This document shows positions 11,427-22,839 of a stretch of DNA of 42,306 bases, one piece after another. The translations under genes and the position numbers were made by a program. How positions within the stretch are numbered: the first letter of the stretch is position 1; each line of letters begins with the position of its first letter. The stretch comes from Gnetum montanum (lineage: Eukaryota; Streptophyta; Gnetopsida; Gnetales; Gnetaceae): positions 118,837-161,142 of the forward strand of contig MNCI01025384.1 of NCBI GenBank assembly GCA_015680685.1, written 5' to 3'. The notes beneath the pieces were generated by a model. That model saw only the letters and a program-made list of their open reading frames with translations. It did no database searches and was not told the origin of the DNA.

Positions 11427-12544
11427 TGTTGATGTCAACACTCCTATGCTCGCATGGGGCCATGATTATCAACGTTTCTATTTCTCTCCCTTAATAACCA
11501 TAGTAAAATCATGCGAGTAGTCGGCATTTAAACTACCAAGTGGTGGTCATTAATGGTAGTAGTTACAATCATTAGTGGCAAACGTTTTGGAAGGTATGAC
11601 AATTACGATCATTAATGATGGAAGTTATAGTCATTAGTGGCAAACGTTTCAGAAGTTCCGGCGGTTACGGTCATTAGTGGCAAACATTTCGGAAGTTACG
11701 GTAATTATGGTCATTAATGATGGCAATTATGGTCATTAGTAGCAGAAATTTTGGAAGTTACGATGGTTATGGATATAAGTGAGCACTTAATTGGAGAATG
11801 TGGACATTATTACATAAGAAGTGGTGGCGGTTTTTGTAGCCATTACATGAAACATAGACATCATTATGGATGGTCGTAATGGCTATAAAATGGAGTCTAG
11901 GGGAGGTACTCTGGATAAAGGAGGAAGGGAGGGAGTCCTAAATAGGCTCTGGCTATCAATCTGAAGGGGTAGCTTCCTCTTCACTAAGCAGCAGTTTCCT
12001 CTTTTCTTTTCTTTTCTTTACAGGCTTCTAGTTGATCTTCGAGGAGGGTCCAAGGTAGGAGCCAGTAGCTCAAAATCAAATCCTTGGGGATGACAGGAGC
12101 TTGTCTTGGTTGTGCAGATGTGGGTGGACAATCTTCCTCTCTACGGCAGTGCACAAAAGGTGCCAGATAGTAGCAGGCTTTAAGAATTGCAGTTGCTACC
12201 CTGTGCGGACTGCAGTGGGTAGTTTTTTTATCTCTCTCTCCCTCTCTCGTGGCGATCATGGTCTTCCTACCTAGTAGTGGATACCATCGGCAGTCACGAA
12301 CTAGCAGTGCCAGCGGGACTAGGGAAAATTCAATTTTTTAAAAATATCTATTGTATTAAAGATAATTATTTAATTAAAATTCCAGATTTATTTCTATTTT
12401 ATTATTTTCAAAAGGCCATGTAGCCCTCTCTAGCTGAGACTATTCTTGGGTTTCCGTACCCATACGGGAGGCGCCCTAGGCAATAGTCTCCTAAAATGAG
12501 TTTTCTTTTCCAGTGTTGGTGTGACCAAAATTTATGCATCAATA
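11427..12544 (+). repeat. 3' LTR of element B
   Basis: This is the complete 1118-bp copy, from tgttgatgtcaacact to gcatcaata, followed by gttac. It has U3 tandem repeats at about 11545-11770 and TATAAAAT at 11884-11891. It supplies the segment 12016-12385 that is missing from the 5' copy. Confidence 0.92.
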
Positions 12545-12549
12545 GTTAC
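12545..12549. repeat. Target-site duplication of element B, right copy (gttac)
   Basis: It exactly repeats 5870-5874. Sequence continuity of element A resumes after it. Confidence 0.9.
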
Positions 12550-14480
12550 ATGGGTAGCTTTAGGTTCTTATGCATGCTCCCTTCTATGTTCTTGTCCTCC
12601 ATGTGACCCTTTTTCTCTACACTATGATGGATCTTCTACATTTAGAAATCTTTTATGTGCCATTTGCAATCACATTAATGATCAACTATTATTATCTAAA
12701 TGGTTTTTATAACATTTGATCCTTTATCATCCTTAAGAGTAGCCAAAATCTAAAGAGTTGCAATCTTAATATACTTATGTGATTATAGTAGGAGATTTCA
12801 GAGGCTCTAAGGTAGCTAAATTAACTAAAATTTAATTATTTTTATTGTTTCTAATGTTAACTACCTTAGATGTTTAAAACTTGGGGTATTAAAAAGTTTC
12901 TTAACCATGGATTAAATGCTTTGATGATGTATGGATCAACTTCAAGACCTCATAGATTTTAAAATCATGGAAATTGAAGGTTTGGTTCTTAAGATATGGC
13001 TAGTAGAAAGCTTTGGATCCTAAAAACTATAGAAAACTCTTCTTATTAAAAATGAAAATGATAATAATTTTGCTAATAGTCAATGTGGATATATAGGAAT
13101 TTTGTGTTGTGTTAATGTTGAAGCTAAATATTATCTTTAGAATGGTGTAATTCGAAGGAATTTTCTTGGGATTTTTGGGTTGAATTATAGCCAATAAAAG
13201 AATTTGGATGCCATGAAGACATTTCAAAAATTTTAGATGAGGTTAAATAAAGATTTATCATAGGTTAGAAGCTTTAATGTGCAAAGGAATTGGGGTTTTT
13301 GACATGAAAGTTTAACAAAAATTTGAACAAAACAAGAAAAGAATGATCAAATGATAATGCATAGAAGTAAAGTAACACTTAATGTCATGGGCTTGTGGAA
13401 GTTGGTGCATGGCTAGATGTCCAAAATTTATATAAGTGGATCCTCCCCATGGTAGGCTCTTACTTGAAAATGCCCCTAGACAACCATGTTCATAATGGGT
13501 TCTTCGTATAAGGTGTGGTTAAAATGATCATCATACCTAGCCATCTAGACTCCGAACCAAGTCCATAGTAGTACTAGTGCTATTACATTATGTCATTCTA
13601 GGTCCATGAACATGAGACCAAATAGAACTACATGGAAGCATCATCACTCAATGAACAAAAATTTGGAAATAAGTATTAAGTGCATAGAACAATTAATTAA
13701 TTATAAGCGTGTATATTATGGATCTTGGCAATTGGTTAGAGGGGTGTCTTTAAGCATAGGTTACATGTCGTTCTAGCCCCATAGTCAATGCTAATCCCAC
13801 AAAAAATGCACCTTTAGGCATAGGTCATATGTATTTATAGCCCAATGATGGAACTAGCAAAAGCAATTATGAGATTCTTGAGAATAGCCTACCTTTAGGC
13901 ATGGGTCACATGTCTTTTTAGTGTTGTAATAAGTTAATAAATTTTCATAGAAAAGATATTTTTCAAACAAATAAAATACAAGTGATAGTATATCTAAGTG
14001 GAGTAGTGGAACTTACAGAGAAAGTTTAAAGAATCAAAAAATCCCTTTAATAATGTCACATCCTTTTCTAATTCCTTTTGGTACTCCTTCCTTTCTTCAA
14101 GGTGTAATGATCATGGATTCATTTTAGTTTTTGTGTAATAAGAATCATATTATTCTCATGATAAGGATATCTTATATATAGAAATGGAGGGGTGGAAGAC
14201 ATAATCTCACTACTTTTACACAATTATTATTCTAATATCTTGAGAGTATAAGATATAATATAAACAATAAAGTTAGCTTTTGCATGTAAGCAATAATTAA
14301 TTAATAAAAGTTTGAAGATGATATGAAGAAATTAAAAACTTATAGAAGAAATTAGAAAAATATGAAGAAATAGAAAACATATGATTAATTAGAAAATATC
14401 AAATAGTTGAAAAATAATTAAGAAATTAGAAAATTACAAGAAATTGTAAAATGAAAAGGCATAAAATTGATACCCAATTG
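12550..14480 (-). other. 3' non-coding region of element A
   Basis: Two anchors show homology with the 3' regions of D and F. The reverse complement of about 14480-14515 reads cctcctcaaaactcaattttgggggagat, like the stretches just after pol at 38009-38040 and 33487-33510. The reverse complement of about 13440-13465 reads gagcctaccatggggaggatccac, like 34625-34650 and 39200-39225. Three related lines at about 13745-13920 (cctttaggcataggtcacatgt and variants) form a spaced internal repeat. No coding function is evident. Confidence 0.55.
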
Positions 14481-15720
14481 AATTCAAATGATCTCCCCCA
14501 AAATTGAGTTTTGAGGAGGTGAGAAGGATTATGCACTTTGTAATAGTATCATGAGAGGTATTGAAGGTATTATTTGTACAACACTTATGGAATGACTTTA
14601 TTTATTGTATGTTGATAAGGATTACCTTTTGTGAGTTTGTAAGATGGTAAATCTATAAGGTACTAGATGTATGGATTATACAAATCATGTATGATCCTTC
14701 TCAAATTTTTTGAAATTTATTACATTGAAGTACATGATTTGGATTGTAATAAAGGACCTTATCTTTTGGTTGAAGGTTTAAATGTTAAATTTTTAGGTCA
14801 TGCCTTGTCTTATTGTAAAATTTTTAGACTTCATTGTGCATGAGGGCTATCATTCAATTTTCACTTAGTATATTTAGATTCATTAATCTTTCTTATTATG
14901 CTAAGGTAAGGTCCAAGTTTAAGTCCCATGTAATGTTAAGTATAGGGAGTTTAGTTTCGATAAGAAGCTTGGATATTTTTTGTACACTATTTCATATAAA
15001 GAGTAACCAATAGAAATTTTCCATGTTAAACTATAAGATCATAGGGAATCATTAACTTTGGTGCTATAATAATTTCTATATTTACTAACTATGCATGTTA
15101 GTATTCTAGTTATCTCCTAGTCAGTAACTTCATCTTATCCATTAGCTTGGAGGTGATATGGTGTAGTTAAACTTATATTCGATCCTTAAGTAATGCATTA
15201 ATTTCCTAAAAGCTAGCCCAATGAAGTAAGTTTCATTGTCAAATATAAGTGCACAAGGCATTCCAAACCTATTTAATAAATGCTATTGAAAGAATTTAGT
15301 AGCACTTGTTGTAGTGTAATTAGTTATTGTAGCTTCTTTGGCCCACTTTGTGTAGTAATTCATGATTACAATAATGTATGATTTTCCATTCAAATAATAA
15401 GTGATAAAATTCATGAAATCAATATCTTATAGATCAAAAGGCTCTAATGATTGTATCCACTATCATGGTTCTTCAAATCATGTTGATATCCCACCATTTC
15501 TTTTACAATGCTCATAAGAATTAACAAACTAATATACATTGCAAAAGAAAGTTAGCTACCAATAATTAATCATGAGAACTTTGATAGTGGTTCATCTTAT
15601 TATGTAAAAATAACCAAATGGTCCTTGATGCATGCCTTGAAGAAATATCAACTAGTTCTTCTTAGGAACACATTATCGCATTAGAATATCAACATAGATT
15701 TTGTAGAGTTCCTCTCTATT
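14481..15720 (-). pseudogene. Integrase relic of element A
   Basis: On the minus strand the zinc-binding region ends with YEHCKRNGGIST (about 15510-15475). Next comes MNYYTKWAKEATI near 15370, the usual position of the first catalytic Asp. The LIFDNETYFIGLAFRKLM segment (about 15245-15195) corresponds to the D-N-x-x-x-F motif with the second catalytic Asp. The C-terminal EGSYMI at about 14685 corresponds to the EGPYLI GPF module in element D at 37820-37840. Integrase inserts the element's DNA into the genome. Stops and frame changes are frequent, so this copy is dead. The order of motifs agrees with the D copy throughout. Confidence 0.75.
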
Positions 15721-16560
15721 TCTATGAAGTGTTTGACTTTGTGTAGAAATTGTTGAGTCCTATTCTTGTCCAATTTAGAAGGAACCTTTTTCTCTTTTAG
15801 GTATTTGAGGTATTTAGCAAACCAAGGAGGGTTTGCTATTAACAATCCTAGAGTAGCCTTTGTAAATAAAGGGTCATCAGAGAACTAATTTGATAAGGGC
15901 TCTTCATTAACCTTATTATTCCATCTTAACTTGGATATATGGTTTGTAACAATATTTTTAGATTCCTTATTATCTATCATTATGATGTTAAATTATTATA
16001 AGATCATAAGCCATCAAATGATTTTGGGACTTACTATTAGCTTATTCATGAGAAACCAAATTGTGTTATGATGTATGTGCACAAAGATAGGATACTCAAG
16101 CACATAGTAACTAAACTTTTCAAAAGTGTATATCACTACCATTAATTATTTTTTGTTGTGGTAAAATATAAATATGTACTAGAAATACTTTTATTCATGT
16201 AATAAATATACTATGAACACTTTTGATCATTTGTCTACATGATCATGACTTTCAATGCATAATTGAATGTAGTCATCATCATGTAAAATGGTTTGGAGTA
16301 GTTAGGAGCTTGTAGAATTGAAGTCTTCAAGAGCTTCTATGTGAGAAGCTCAAATGTCTTTTTGTAATCCTCTATATAGCTGAACATTGTATCCTTCTTC
16401 TTAAGCTCTACTAATGACTTAGCAATCTTGGAAAAATTTTCAATGAAGCATTAATAGTACCCTATATTTCCAAGAAATGACCTTATATACTTCATTATTT
16501 GAGGTTTCTACGTAATTTATTAATGACCTTGACTTTCTTTGAGTGAGTCTTGATGCATTT
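15721..16560 (-). pseudogene. RT thumb/RNase H relic of element A
   Basis: The reverse complement of about 16520-16250 contains FLEI-like RSFLGN, FIENFSKIAKSLVEL, KKKDTMFSYIEDYKKTFELL and LKTSILQAPNYSKPF in order, with frame shifts. This is the conserved end of the RT domain and entry to RNase H in gypsy elements. The RNase H catalytic acidic residues are not clear to me in 16250-15720, which also holds the linker to integrase. RNase H removes the RNA strand during replication. Confidence 0.65.
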
Positions 16561-17200
16561 CTTTTTGAAATCCTCTACTCCAAGAGTATGCATTCCTAGA
16601 CCATAGGATAGCTCTTCTACTATTTCAACTTCTATTTTATCTCCACACTCATATTTAATAATTATTATAATTAGTCTAAGGATTACTTAAAGTTATAGCC
16701 ATAGGTAGAGAAGTCATCCATGAAGACTTCAACACCATTCTCAATCTACTTTTAGAAGATACTTATTACCAAGTGCTAGAAGGTGGCAAGTTCATTGCAT
16801 AAGGAAAAGGACATCTTCTTGTATGATGAAGTCCCCTAAGAACTTATGCATGTTGTCTTGGCTTAGTTCTTCTTGCAATCTGGATTTAGTTATAGCCTCT
16901 ATAACCATTCAAGAAACTACAATACTTATAGCTTGTAACAATATGAAGCACTTGATCAACAAATGATAATGAAAAATAGTCCTTGAATATTTTCATGTTC
17001 AGTAATACAAAATTAATGTAGATTTACTGCTAACCTTCTTTTATTCACATAATTAGTAGTGATCTTACCAATTGACTATCTATGAAAAAATAGATGAACC
17101 TAGCCATCAAGAACTTTTTAACTTTTCTTTTAATCATCTACTTTAGTTTTGGATTTAACTTGTACTATGGTTGGTGCTTAGGCTTTATTGTAGAATCTAT
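16561..17200 (-). pseudogene. Reverse transcriptase relic of element A
   Basis: From about 17190 downward on the minus strand the order is KPKH-like entry, KRKVKKFLMARFIYF, FVLLNMKIFKDYF, LSFVDQVLHIV, FLNGYRGYN and then VFMDDFSTYG at 16727-16698. The same chain is found in element D at 28530-29025. The Y/F-x-D-D box still has both Asp residues. Reverse transcriptase copies element RNA to DNA. Several stops replace Gln or Trp codons. Confidence 0.78.
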
Positions 17201-17759
17201 GTATATGTAGTGTTGGCATATACATGAATAGATTCTAGTGTTCTCATAATATAACCATGCAAATGCTATGGTCCACTTGTTTAGAACTTTAAGCAACTTT
17301 TTCTTTTGTACTTTTTTAGCTTTATGTTAATAATTAATAAATTTCCATTCTAAAGGAAAATATGTTTTATAAATTGTAGTAATGGTTTTAGTTCTATTGG
17401 CTCTAACATAGGTTCTTCTGGAATCTTCAACTTCCCCTAATCAATATCTTCTTTAAATTACTCTTGAGATAATGATCACTTCTTCCATCTTATCTAGCTA
17501 TTCAACATATGCGTTGGTAAGTTCTTTGGTTGTTTTTATGCATATTAGGGATTTACAACTTTCATTAGTTTTTAACCCCTAGGTATCTTCTTACTTAGTG
17601 GCTATTACGTACAGACACCTTTGAACATACACTAATTCTTCACATGTACTATAGGCCATGGTGCTTTTCTAAGTAACTATGAAAATTTTCTACATATAGT
17701 TACACCTTTTGTCATTGTACATGATGCATGGTACATGCGTTTTCTCAATGAATCTATAC
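17201..17759 (-). other. Linker between protease and RT of element A
   Basis: It corresponds in position to 28035-28520 of element D. It is low in recognisable motifs and broken in all frames. Confidence 0.45.
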
Positions 17760-18222
17760 TTATTTTCCTTGAAAATTTCCAAGGACAAGTCTTTGACTCC
17801 TAGCTTAGTATCAATGGTACTTAACTAATACCTTTCTATAATGATGAAAAATTTCCCCTTGTATTTATTCACATGGATCATAAGAAAATCTATAAGATAA
17901 GATCACACATTTATGGTAGTCATAATTTCTTCAACCAATCCCAAAAAGGTACACTACTAAATTATTTTGTAAGATCTCACATGATATTACACTTCTTTAA
18001 TGGTAATAAGTCTATGCTTCATACATCTCTCGAGAGATCAAGTTTATACTAGAACTTGAGTTCAATAGAGCTTTACATGGACCATTCCATATAATTTATT
18101 AATAAATGAGAAGACTTACTATATTGGTTCTCTTCCTTTGAAGGTTACCTACTTTTAATCAATCTATAACAACATGGATTAACATGATAGTTTTTACATT
18201 GGCATTTTGGTTTGAATGCAGT
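17760..18222 (-). pseudogene. Aspartic protease relic of element A
   Basis: The minus strand reads HSNQNANVKTIMLIHVVID near 18210-18160, then NGPCKALLNSSSSINLIS (about 18095-18045), aligning with F's HKALLDLGSGANLIS. The catalytic Asp-x-Gly of F is Asn-Ser-Ser here. The following EMYEA and a hydrophobic strand YLFGIG continue the match. It releases mature proteins from the polyprotein in active relatives. As read, it lacks the catalytic Asp and has stops. Confidence 0.7.
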
Positions 18223-18225
18223 TGG

Positions 18226-19268
18226 TGTAGGGACACCTCTTTCGATCCTCTTTCTTCATCCTACAAGTGTTTTCTGTACGTTTCAAGAGTTGAAAATACA
18301 TATAGGAGATTTAGGAGATGTATTGGATGAATGCTACACCTTGACAAGAGACATTTGGGGGCTATTGAAGATGTATACTAGGAAATGGAGACATCTCTTT
18401 CTAAAGTGAGGCATCTCTAGTGAGACATCTCTTTTGAACCAAAGACATATCTAGTAAGACATCTTTGCACTTGTGGAGATGTCTTTCATGCTTGAGAGAC
18501 ATCTCCCAAGGGACAAAGACATCTTTCCTATAAGATATTTTTCATCGAAAGACATATTTTCCAAGCCAAAGGTGACTCACACAACCAAGAAAACTTTCAA
18601 AATTGCATGCTCCAAATTGGAAAACAACTAAAATGTTGGAGAAAAGAATGGAAATAGCTATAGATCCTCAAGTTGGGTTGGAGAAAGATTTCTAGTTTCC
18701 TTATCTTGATTTTCTTAATAAATATTGATGTATTTTCATGTTTATATGATCATGAGATGTTGTGAAGATGATCATGAGATGAGAGCTTAAGGCACAAGAG
18801 CATAAGTGTAAGAGTACAAGAGTGTAGTTGCAAATTTGTGATCAAATTGGATATGTGTGTTTAGAATGTGTGCGTATCTATTATGTGCTTGATAAGTTGA
18901 TCTCTTCTAATTGTACCTTGCATTAGGAAAAATCACTATGTGGTTGTAGGTCCTCATGATCTACAACATCGTTTGAGTGTTTGGAAAGGTTGTTTGATGT
19001 TTTGTAGGTTTTGAAACCTTGATGTAATTATTTTTTAATAATTGAAGATAACTATTTTTCCTTGTTTTCTAGCATATAGTTTATCTTTTCATAATATTTG
19101 GATTTAGTGGATTTGAAGGTTATTTTTCAATTGAAGTGAACTTGCTCCTATAGATCTTGAGTGATTTGGAAGGATTTAGCTATGGGGTCTACAACCATGG
19201 ATGCTTGCATAGATTTGTGTGGGTTTATGGGCTTAAAGAATGAGTTCTTCTAAGACTTACACTCAACA
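18226..19268 (+). mobile_element. Insertion C in element A (possible solo LTR, strand uncertain)
   Basis: Element A's gag-protease sequence can be followed to 18223 on one side and from about 19270 on the other. The stretch between has no counterpart in F. It starts tgtagggacacc and ends acactcaaca, so TG...CA ends are possible. The flanking five bases (gttgg and ttact) do not match, so the edges or the mechanism are unsure; about 40 residues of A may also be deleted here. The part at 18380-18560 is packed with agacatct words in both orientations. No protein domain is seen. Confidence 0.45.
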
Positions 19269-21414
19269 TTACTTGTGCTATTATCCAATTCAATGTTTAC
19301 AACTCAGGTAGCATTTGTTGTTGTGGCTATGAGGAATGGTAAAGGATTAGTAGCATGTGATTGAGAGTGATGGTAAGGATGAAAAGCATATGAAGGAGAT
19401 TCATTTTACATAATAGTAGATTTATGGTTCTTTAGGAGGTATTAGTGGTGAGCATGAGCATGAAAGGTAAAGACACTTGATCAAATAGGCTATTAGACAT
19501 AATATCCATAAGGATTCAATTTCTTATATGGGTATTGCTACATTGGTGGTAGAATCTCCCATGACTATGGGTTTGTCACTATTACCAATAGTACTCTTGA
19601 GATTGTAGTGAATCCCCACTAGGATAATATTACTATTAATGATAGGGCTATTGATAGTTTTTTTGAAGATAAGACAACCTCCTAGGCATTTTCTTTTTGA
19701 TGAATCTCAGATTCAAGGCATAAGTCCTAGACTCCAAGATGTTACATCACAGGGCCATAATCCTTAGGATGTTCATATTAGCATATGTCATAATCACCAT
19801 CATTAGAATTTTAGACTATAATCTTTTATATTATAGATGCTTATCCTTTCTGCTAGGAGCAGTCCTTTTGTATATCTTTCTTCTTGTCATTATCTTTAGT
19901 TTACTTGGCTTTACTTTCTTCTTCATAATTTTTAATATTGATTGAAACTTTTTATTAATTGAGTCCCACATGTTATCAATATTGGATAAAATTTTAGGAA
20001 CAAATTTTCAAATATGCTAGATTTTCCACTAGAGCATCTCTTCTAATGATGCCTCATGTTATGGTTCATAGAGATGAACATTCTTTTTATAGAGAGATGG
20101 ATCCCTTTTGTATTCCTTAGTAGTTTTCTTATTTCTTAAGTTCTTTTTTCTCTTTTATTGCATGATCAATGAATCATTAGGTTTGATTGACCCTCATTTC
20201 TAAAATTTTTTATTAGACATAGACCTTAAGAGTCTCTCTAGTTTTGTTTCTTAGATCATCTATGATATGCCTTAGTTTTTCTTATTAAAAGAAGCCATGG
20301 CCTAGGCATTTTGCANATAGTTTTTTTTATATGACTATCCCTCTAACACTTGGTTGGAATGTACACAACCTTCTTGATATTGATCATACTTCTTGTAGTA
20401 AGCAAGAGTTCAATGTCATCATCTTATTCATGATGGTATTTGTCATGATCATGTCTCCTTTAATGCTTGCCTACTATGCATTTTCTTATGTCTGTCTTGT
20501 CTCTCAAACTCATCTATCATGACTTCTTTCATCTTTGTGAGGATCTCCTCTATCATCTTCACCAAGCCAGTTTTGATTTCTCCTTCTTTCTTGCTTACAC
20601 ATTCTTATTAGAGCTTGATTATGTTGAGAATGATGATGATGGAAAACTAGGAGAGTCATGCTAACTTGCTTTTCTCCCATGACCCTTTTGGTTATCTCAT
20701 TGCCCCTTTTTTCTTGTCCAAATTTACCCTTATTAGAGTTTGATGATGACAAGAATGAGGATGATGGAAAACTAGGAGAGTTATGTCAACTTGATCTTTT
20801 TCCATGGCTCCTTTGGTTATCTCTAGTTAGCCCATTAAAATACCTAGATATGAAGGTCCTTCTTGTATTGGGTATTTCTTTCCATTTTCTTTAGTTACTA
20901 GCTAAGATCAAATGTAATCATCAATTAGTCATGTTATTTGTAGTGAAGGGGAAACAATTTCGGCAATGCAATCTACTAGATTGATAATTAGTATTTTTCT
21001 TTCTAAATTACAATATTAATGGAATGATGGCCTCCTTTCCTATAGCAACTTCATGATGCACCTCCATGAAATGATCTTTTTGCAATTAGGCTTTAGTGAG
21101 TTAATAGGGCCTGGAAATCTCTTAGCCATCTTGTAATCATCAATAGCTACTTTAAGTCCAAATTGAATCAAGGATATCATGAGCATTGATGAAACTCAAT
21201 GATCATGTAATAATATAATATTGCCTTCCAGGTGTCTTCATCACAACTGCTCATCCTGATGAAGGATGAAAGTGAAGTCTAGATAGTAAGGATCTGAATG
21301 CTGGTAGATGACTTTAACTTAATGGGACACATCATCCATATTCTAAATTGTTTCATCATACCCCCTTATAGAATCATCAGCTAGTTGGAAATTGGCCCTA
21401 TGAGAAGAAGACAT
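19269..21414 (-). pseudogene. gag: Gag relic of element A
   Basis: The start MSSSHR lies at ATG 21414-21412 (minus), matching MSSSSHK in F and MSFSHR in D. About 45 codons later DFTFILHQDEQL (21279-21244) matches DFTF[IV][LF]HQD in both relatives. A basic His/Ser-rich segment follows near 20700-20510. The stretch PSLYKKNVHLYEP and ILSNIDNMWDSINKKFQSILKI at about 20100-19960 matches F's gag at 31680-31860. ESRTYALNLRF at about 19740-19700 matches the gag C-terminal part, and NATxVVNIELDNS near 19310 reaches the insertion C edge. Stops and frame changes occur throughout. Gag would form the particle. Confidence 0.78.
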
Positions 21415-21523
21415 TTTTAGTTCTTATGTGTGTCTGAATAACATAGTATTATTTTTAATTAATAAATATTTAAGTCCTAACAATGATTGTGAATAATTAT
21501 AACTATCTAAGTACTAATACTAG

Positions 21524-21541
21524 TCCCCAATAATGATACCA
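21524..21541 (-). other. Primer-binding site of element A (tRNA-Asp type)
   Basis: The minus strand reads TGGTATCATTATTGGGGA one base after the LTR end. The 3' end of plant tRNA-Asp is complementary to TGGCGCCGTTGCCGGGGA; all seven differences are G/C to A/T transitions. This fixes the LTR edge and the element's orientation. Confidence 0.75.
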
Positions 21542-21542
21542 A

Positions 21543-21865
21543 TGATGAGCAAAAAATCAGTCCCAACATCAATCATACAAATCATAAGCATACACAAGTG
21601 ATCTAATTGTAATCTATGAACTAGAGTAGCATGGTGACTAGATAGCTAAACATTCAAATACAAGTTGATGTCTTCCTAATTACATTCATGTAGCCTTCGT
21701 GTGTATGGTTAAGTGTAACTGAAACAGATGATATTAATGTTGTTGAGGCTATTATAAAATATTTAAAATTAATCTAAACTAAACTAAGCACAAAAAAAAT
21801 CTCTTCTAGCCTAGGTTATAAGTAATTGTTCTTGGTTACATAGATGAGTCATGTTTTCTAGGTTA
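21543..21865 (-). repeat. 5' LTR of element A, truncated to its U5 end
   Basis: It starts at tgatgag (LTR end gctcatca on the minus strand) and matches 2193-2490 over about 290 bases. U3 and R are missing because plus-strand LTR1 begins at about 21872, producing a head-to-head arrangement. Confidence 0.7.
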
Positions 21866-21871
21866 CATCAA

Positions 21872-22721
21872 TGAGGGCTTGTCAATGTGACTTCCTCGAC
21901 GTGGCCATGTTGATGTGGGATTTGATGCGTTGACATGGCCTTGTCAATGCAATCTCTATTTTTGCCTATAAATACATGCTCATCCAACATATTTATGGCA
22001 TCTTTTGTTATATTTTTAGCAAAGCGTTTGTAGTTTTCTTGTTTGAAAGTTAGAATATTTTTGTAAGTACCTATGGTAGGAGTCAAAGAGTGTACAGATC
22101 TTTATTCAAGCATTATTGTACCTGAGCACAATAGTATGTGCAATAATAAAGATGATTTTTCTAATAAACCTTACATCACTTTGAAATAAATTAATTGTTT
22201 ATTTATGGATTTAATATTTTATGCAATTTCATTTAATGATTTAAGTAATTAAGCTAAATTAAGCTGATTAAATAGTGATCAATTAAGCACATAAGTATGA
22301 CTACTTCGAGCATACTGTTGATGCTTGGTAATCCCGGTAATGCTTAATGTTTGGTAACCCAATAGCATTAAATGTGTTTAGGATGTATATGGCAAAATAA
22401 GTGCTTATGTTAGGATTAGCTGGGTGTAGCCAGTTAGATTAAATTAGCAATTTAATTATTTTATTTTATACATTATTATTTACCCTTAGGAAACATAAAA
22501 CATAAAACGTAAAAGTGATGAAAATCATATGCCTCAGTTGCTCTTAACCATACTTTTGCATTTCACAAGTGTAATTGGGAAGATAACAATTGCAATGATT
22601 GGTTTTATTTCCTAGAGGCCAATGTACTTAGAAGGCTATAAGTCAAAGGAATTTGATTAGATCATGTGTGGATGCTTAGTGATTCATATGATTGGGTGTA
22701 GGGTCTACTCACTACTCATTA
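21872..22721 (+). repeat. LTR1: complete LTR of the A/D/F family followed by a primer site
   Basis: The start at tgagggcttgtcaatg is inferred; the end actcatta at 22721 is fixed by the primer site that follows. It has TATAAATA at 21967-21974, the R-region word taggagtcaaagagtgtacagatctttattc at about 22078-22108, an AATAAA at about 22145, and the conserved ttggtaat/gtaaccc words and cttaaccata motif. It is uninterrupted at the place where element E splits LTR2. Its own element body is missing. Confidence 0.75.
21967..21974 (+). promoter_or_regulatory. TATA box of LTR1
   Basis: TATAAATA occurs at the same relative place as in LTR2 (22832-22839) and both F LTRs, about 100 bp upstream of the gcccrtagtagg motif. 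Confidence 0.6.
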
Positions 22722-22722
22722 T

Positions 22723-22740
22723 TGGCATAATTTCTAGGGA
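22723..22740 (+). other. Primer-binding site after LTR1 (tRNA-Asp type)
   Basis: TGGCATAATTTCTAGGGA follows LTR1 after a single t. It differs from the Asp-tRNA complement at seven positions, five of them transitions, and all lose a G or C. Only about 20 bp of leader remain before LTR2 starts. Confidence 0.6.
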
Positions 22741-22831
22741 TCAAACCCAAGTTGCCAAAGTGACAAGTGGGAATACTCACCACATGGGGCCATGTCGATG
22801 AGGCTTCATCGATGCAGTGTTTATTTTTGCC

Positions 22832-22839
22832 TATAAATA
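22832..22839 (+). promoter_or_regulatory. TATA box of element D's 5' LTR
   Basis: TATAAATA sits 20 bp after the U3 palindrome and about 100 bp before the conserved gcccat motif that is split by insertion E. Confidence 0.6.

Larger units (their letters stand above)
5875..12544 (+). mobile_element. Element B: complete-ended gypsy element lacking the pol core
   Basis: The element has matching LTRs at 5875-6702 and 11427-12544, terminal TGTTGATG and CATCAACA forming an 8-bp inverted repeat (the last copy decayed to CATCAATA), and a 5-bp target duplication. The 4.7-kb interior holds gag, protease and the C-terminal end of integrase, then a non-coding 3' region. Reverse transcriptase, RNase H and the integrase core are absent; the junction lies at about 9863-9905. 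It is inserted in the 3' part of element A. It is not closely similar to A, D and F. Confidence 0.9.
2193..21865 (-). mobile_element. Element A: old Athila-type Ty3/gypsy retrotransposon, minus strand
   Basis: Read on the minus strand, the parts come in the order LTR (21865-21543), Asp-tRNA primer site (21541-21524), gag, protease, RT, RNase H, integrase, 3' non-coding region, relic ORF and LTR (about 3022-2193). The two LTR pieces match closely from their shared outer end tgatgag inward for about 290 bp, roughly 75-80 percent by eye, and are closer to each other than to the other LTRs in the window. Element B (5875-12544) and insertion C (18226-19268) interrupt it; without them A would be about 12 kb. 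All reading frames are broken by stops. The base next to the lower LTR is preceded by tttgt, but the matching target duplication at the upper end is lost where LTR1 begins. Confidence 0.7.

Noticed and set aside
12521-12712. Cys-rich 63-codon plus-strand frame
   Set aside because: It starts inside the end of B's 3' LTR and crosses the target duplication, so it did not exist before B inserted.
18226-19268. Insertion C as a clean solo LTR with target duplication
   Set aside because: Flanking five-base words gttgg and ttact do not match, and alternative edges did not help, so only a provisional call is made.
19739-19945. 68-codon hydrophobic plus-strand frame suggesting a membrane protein
   Set aside because: It is the antisense of A's gag C-terminal region; AT-rich Lys/Asn codons give Phe/Leu/Ile on the other strand.
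20331-20894. Plus-strand frames rich in Phe and Leu
   Set aside because: The minus strand here is A's gag spacer, matched by two relatives; the plus frames are complements of His- and Lys-rich codons.
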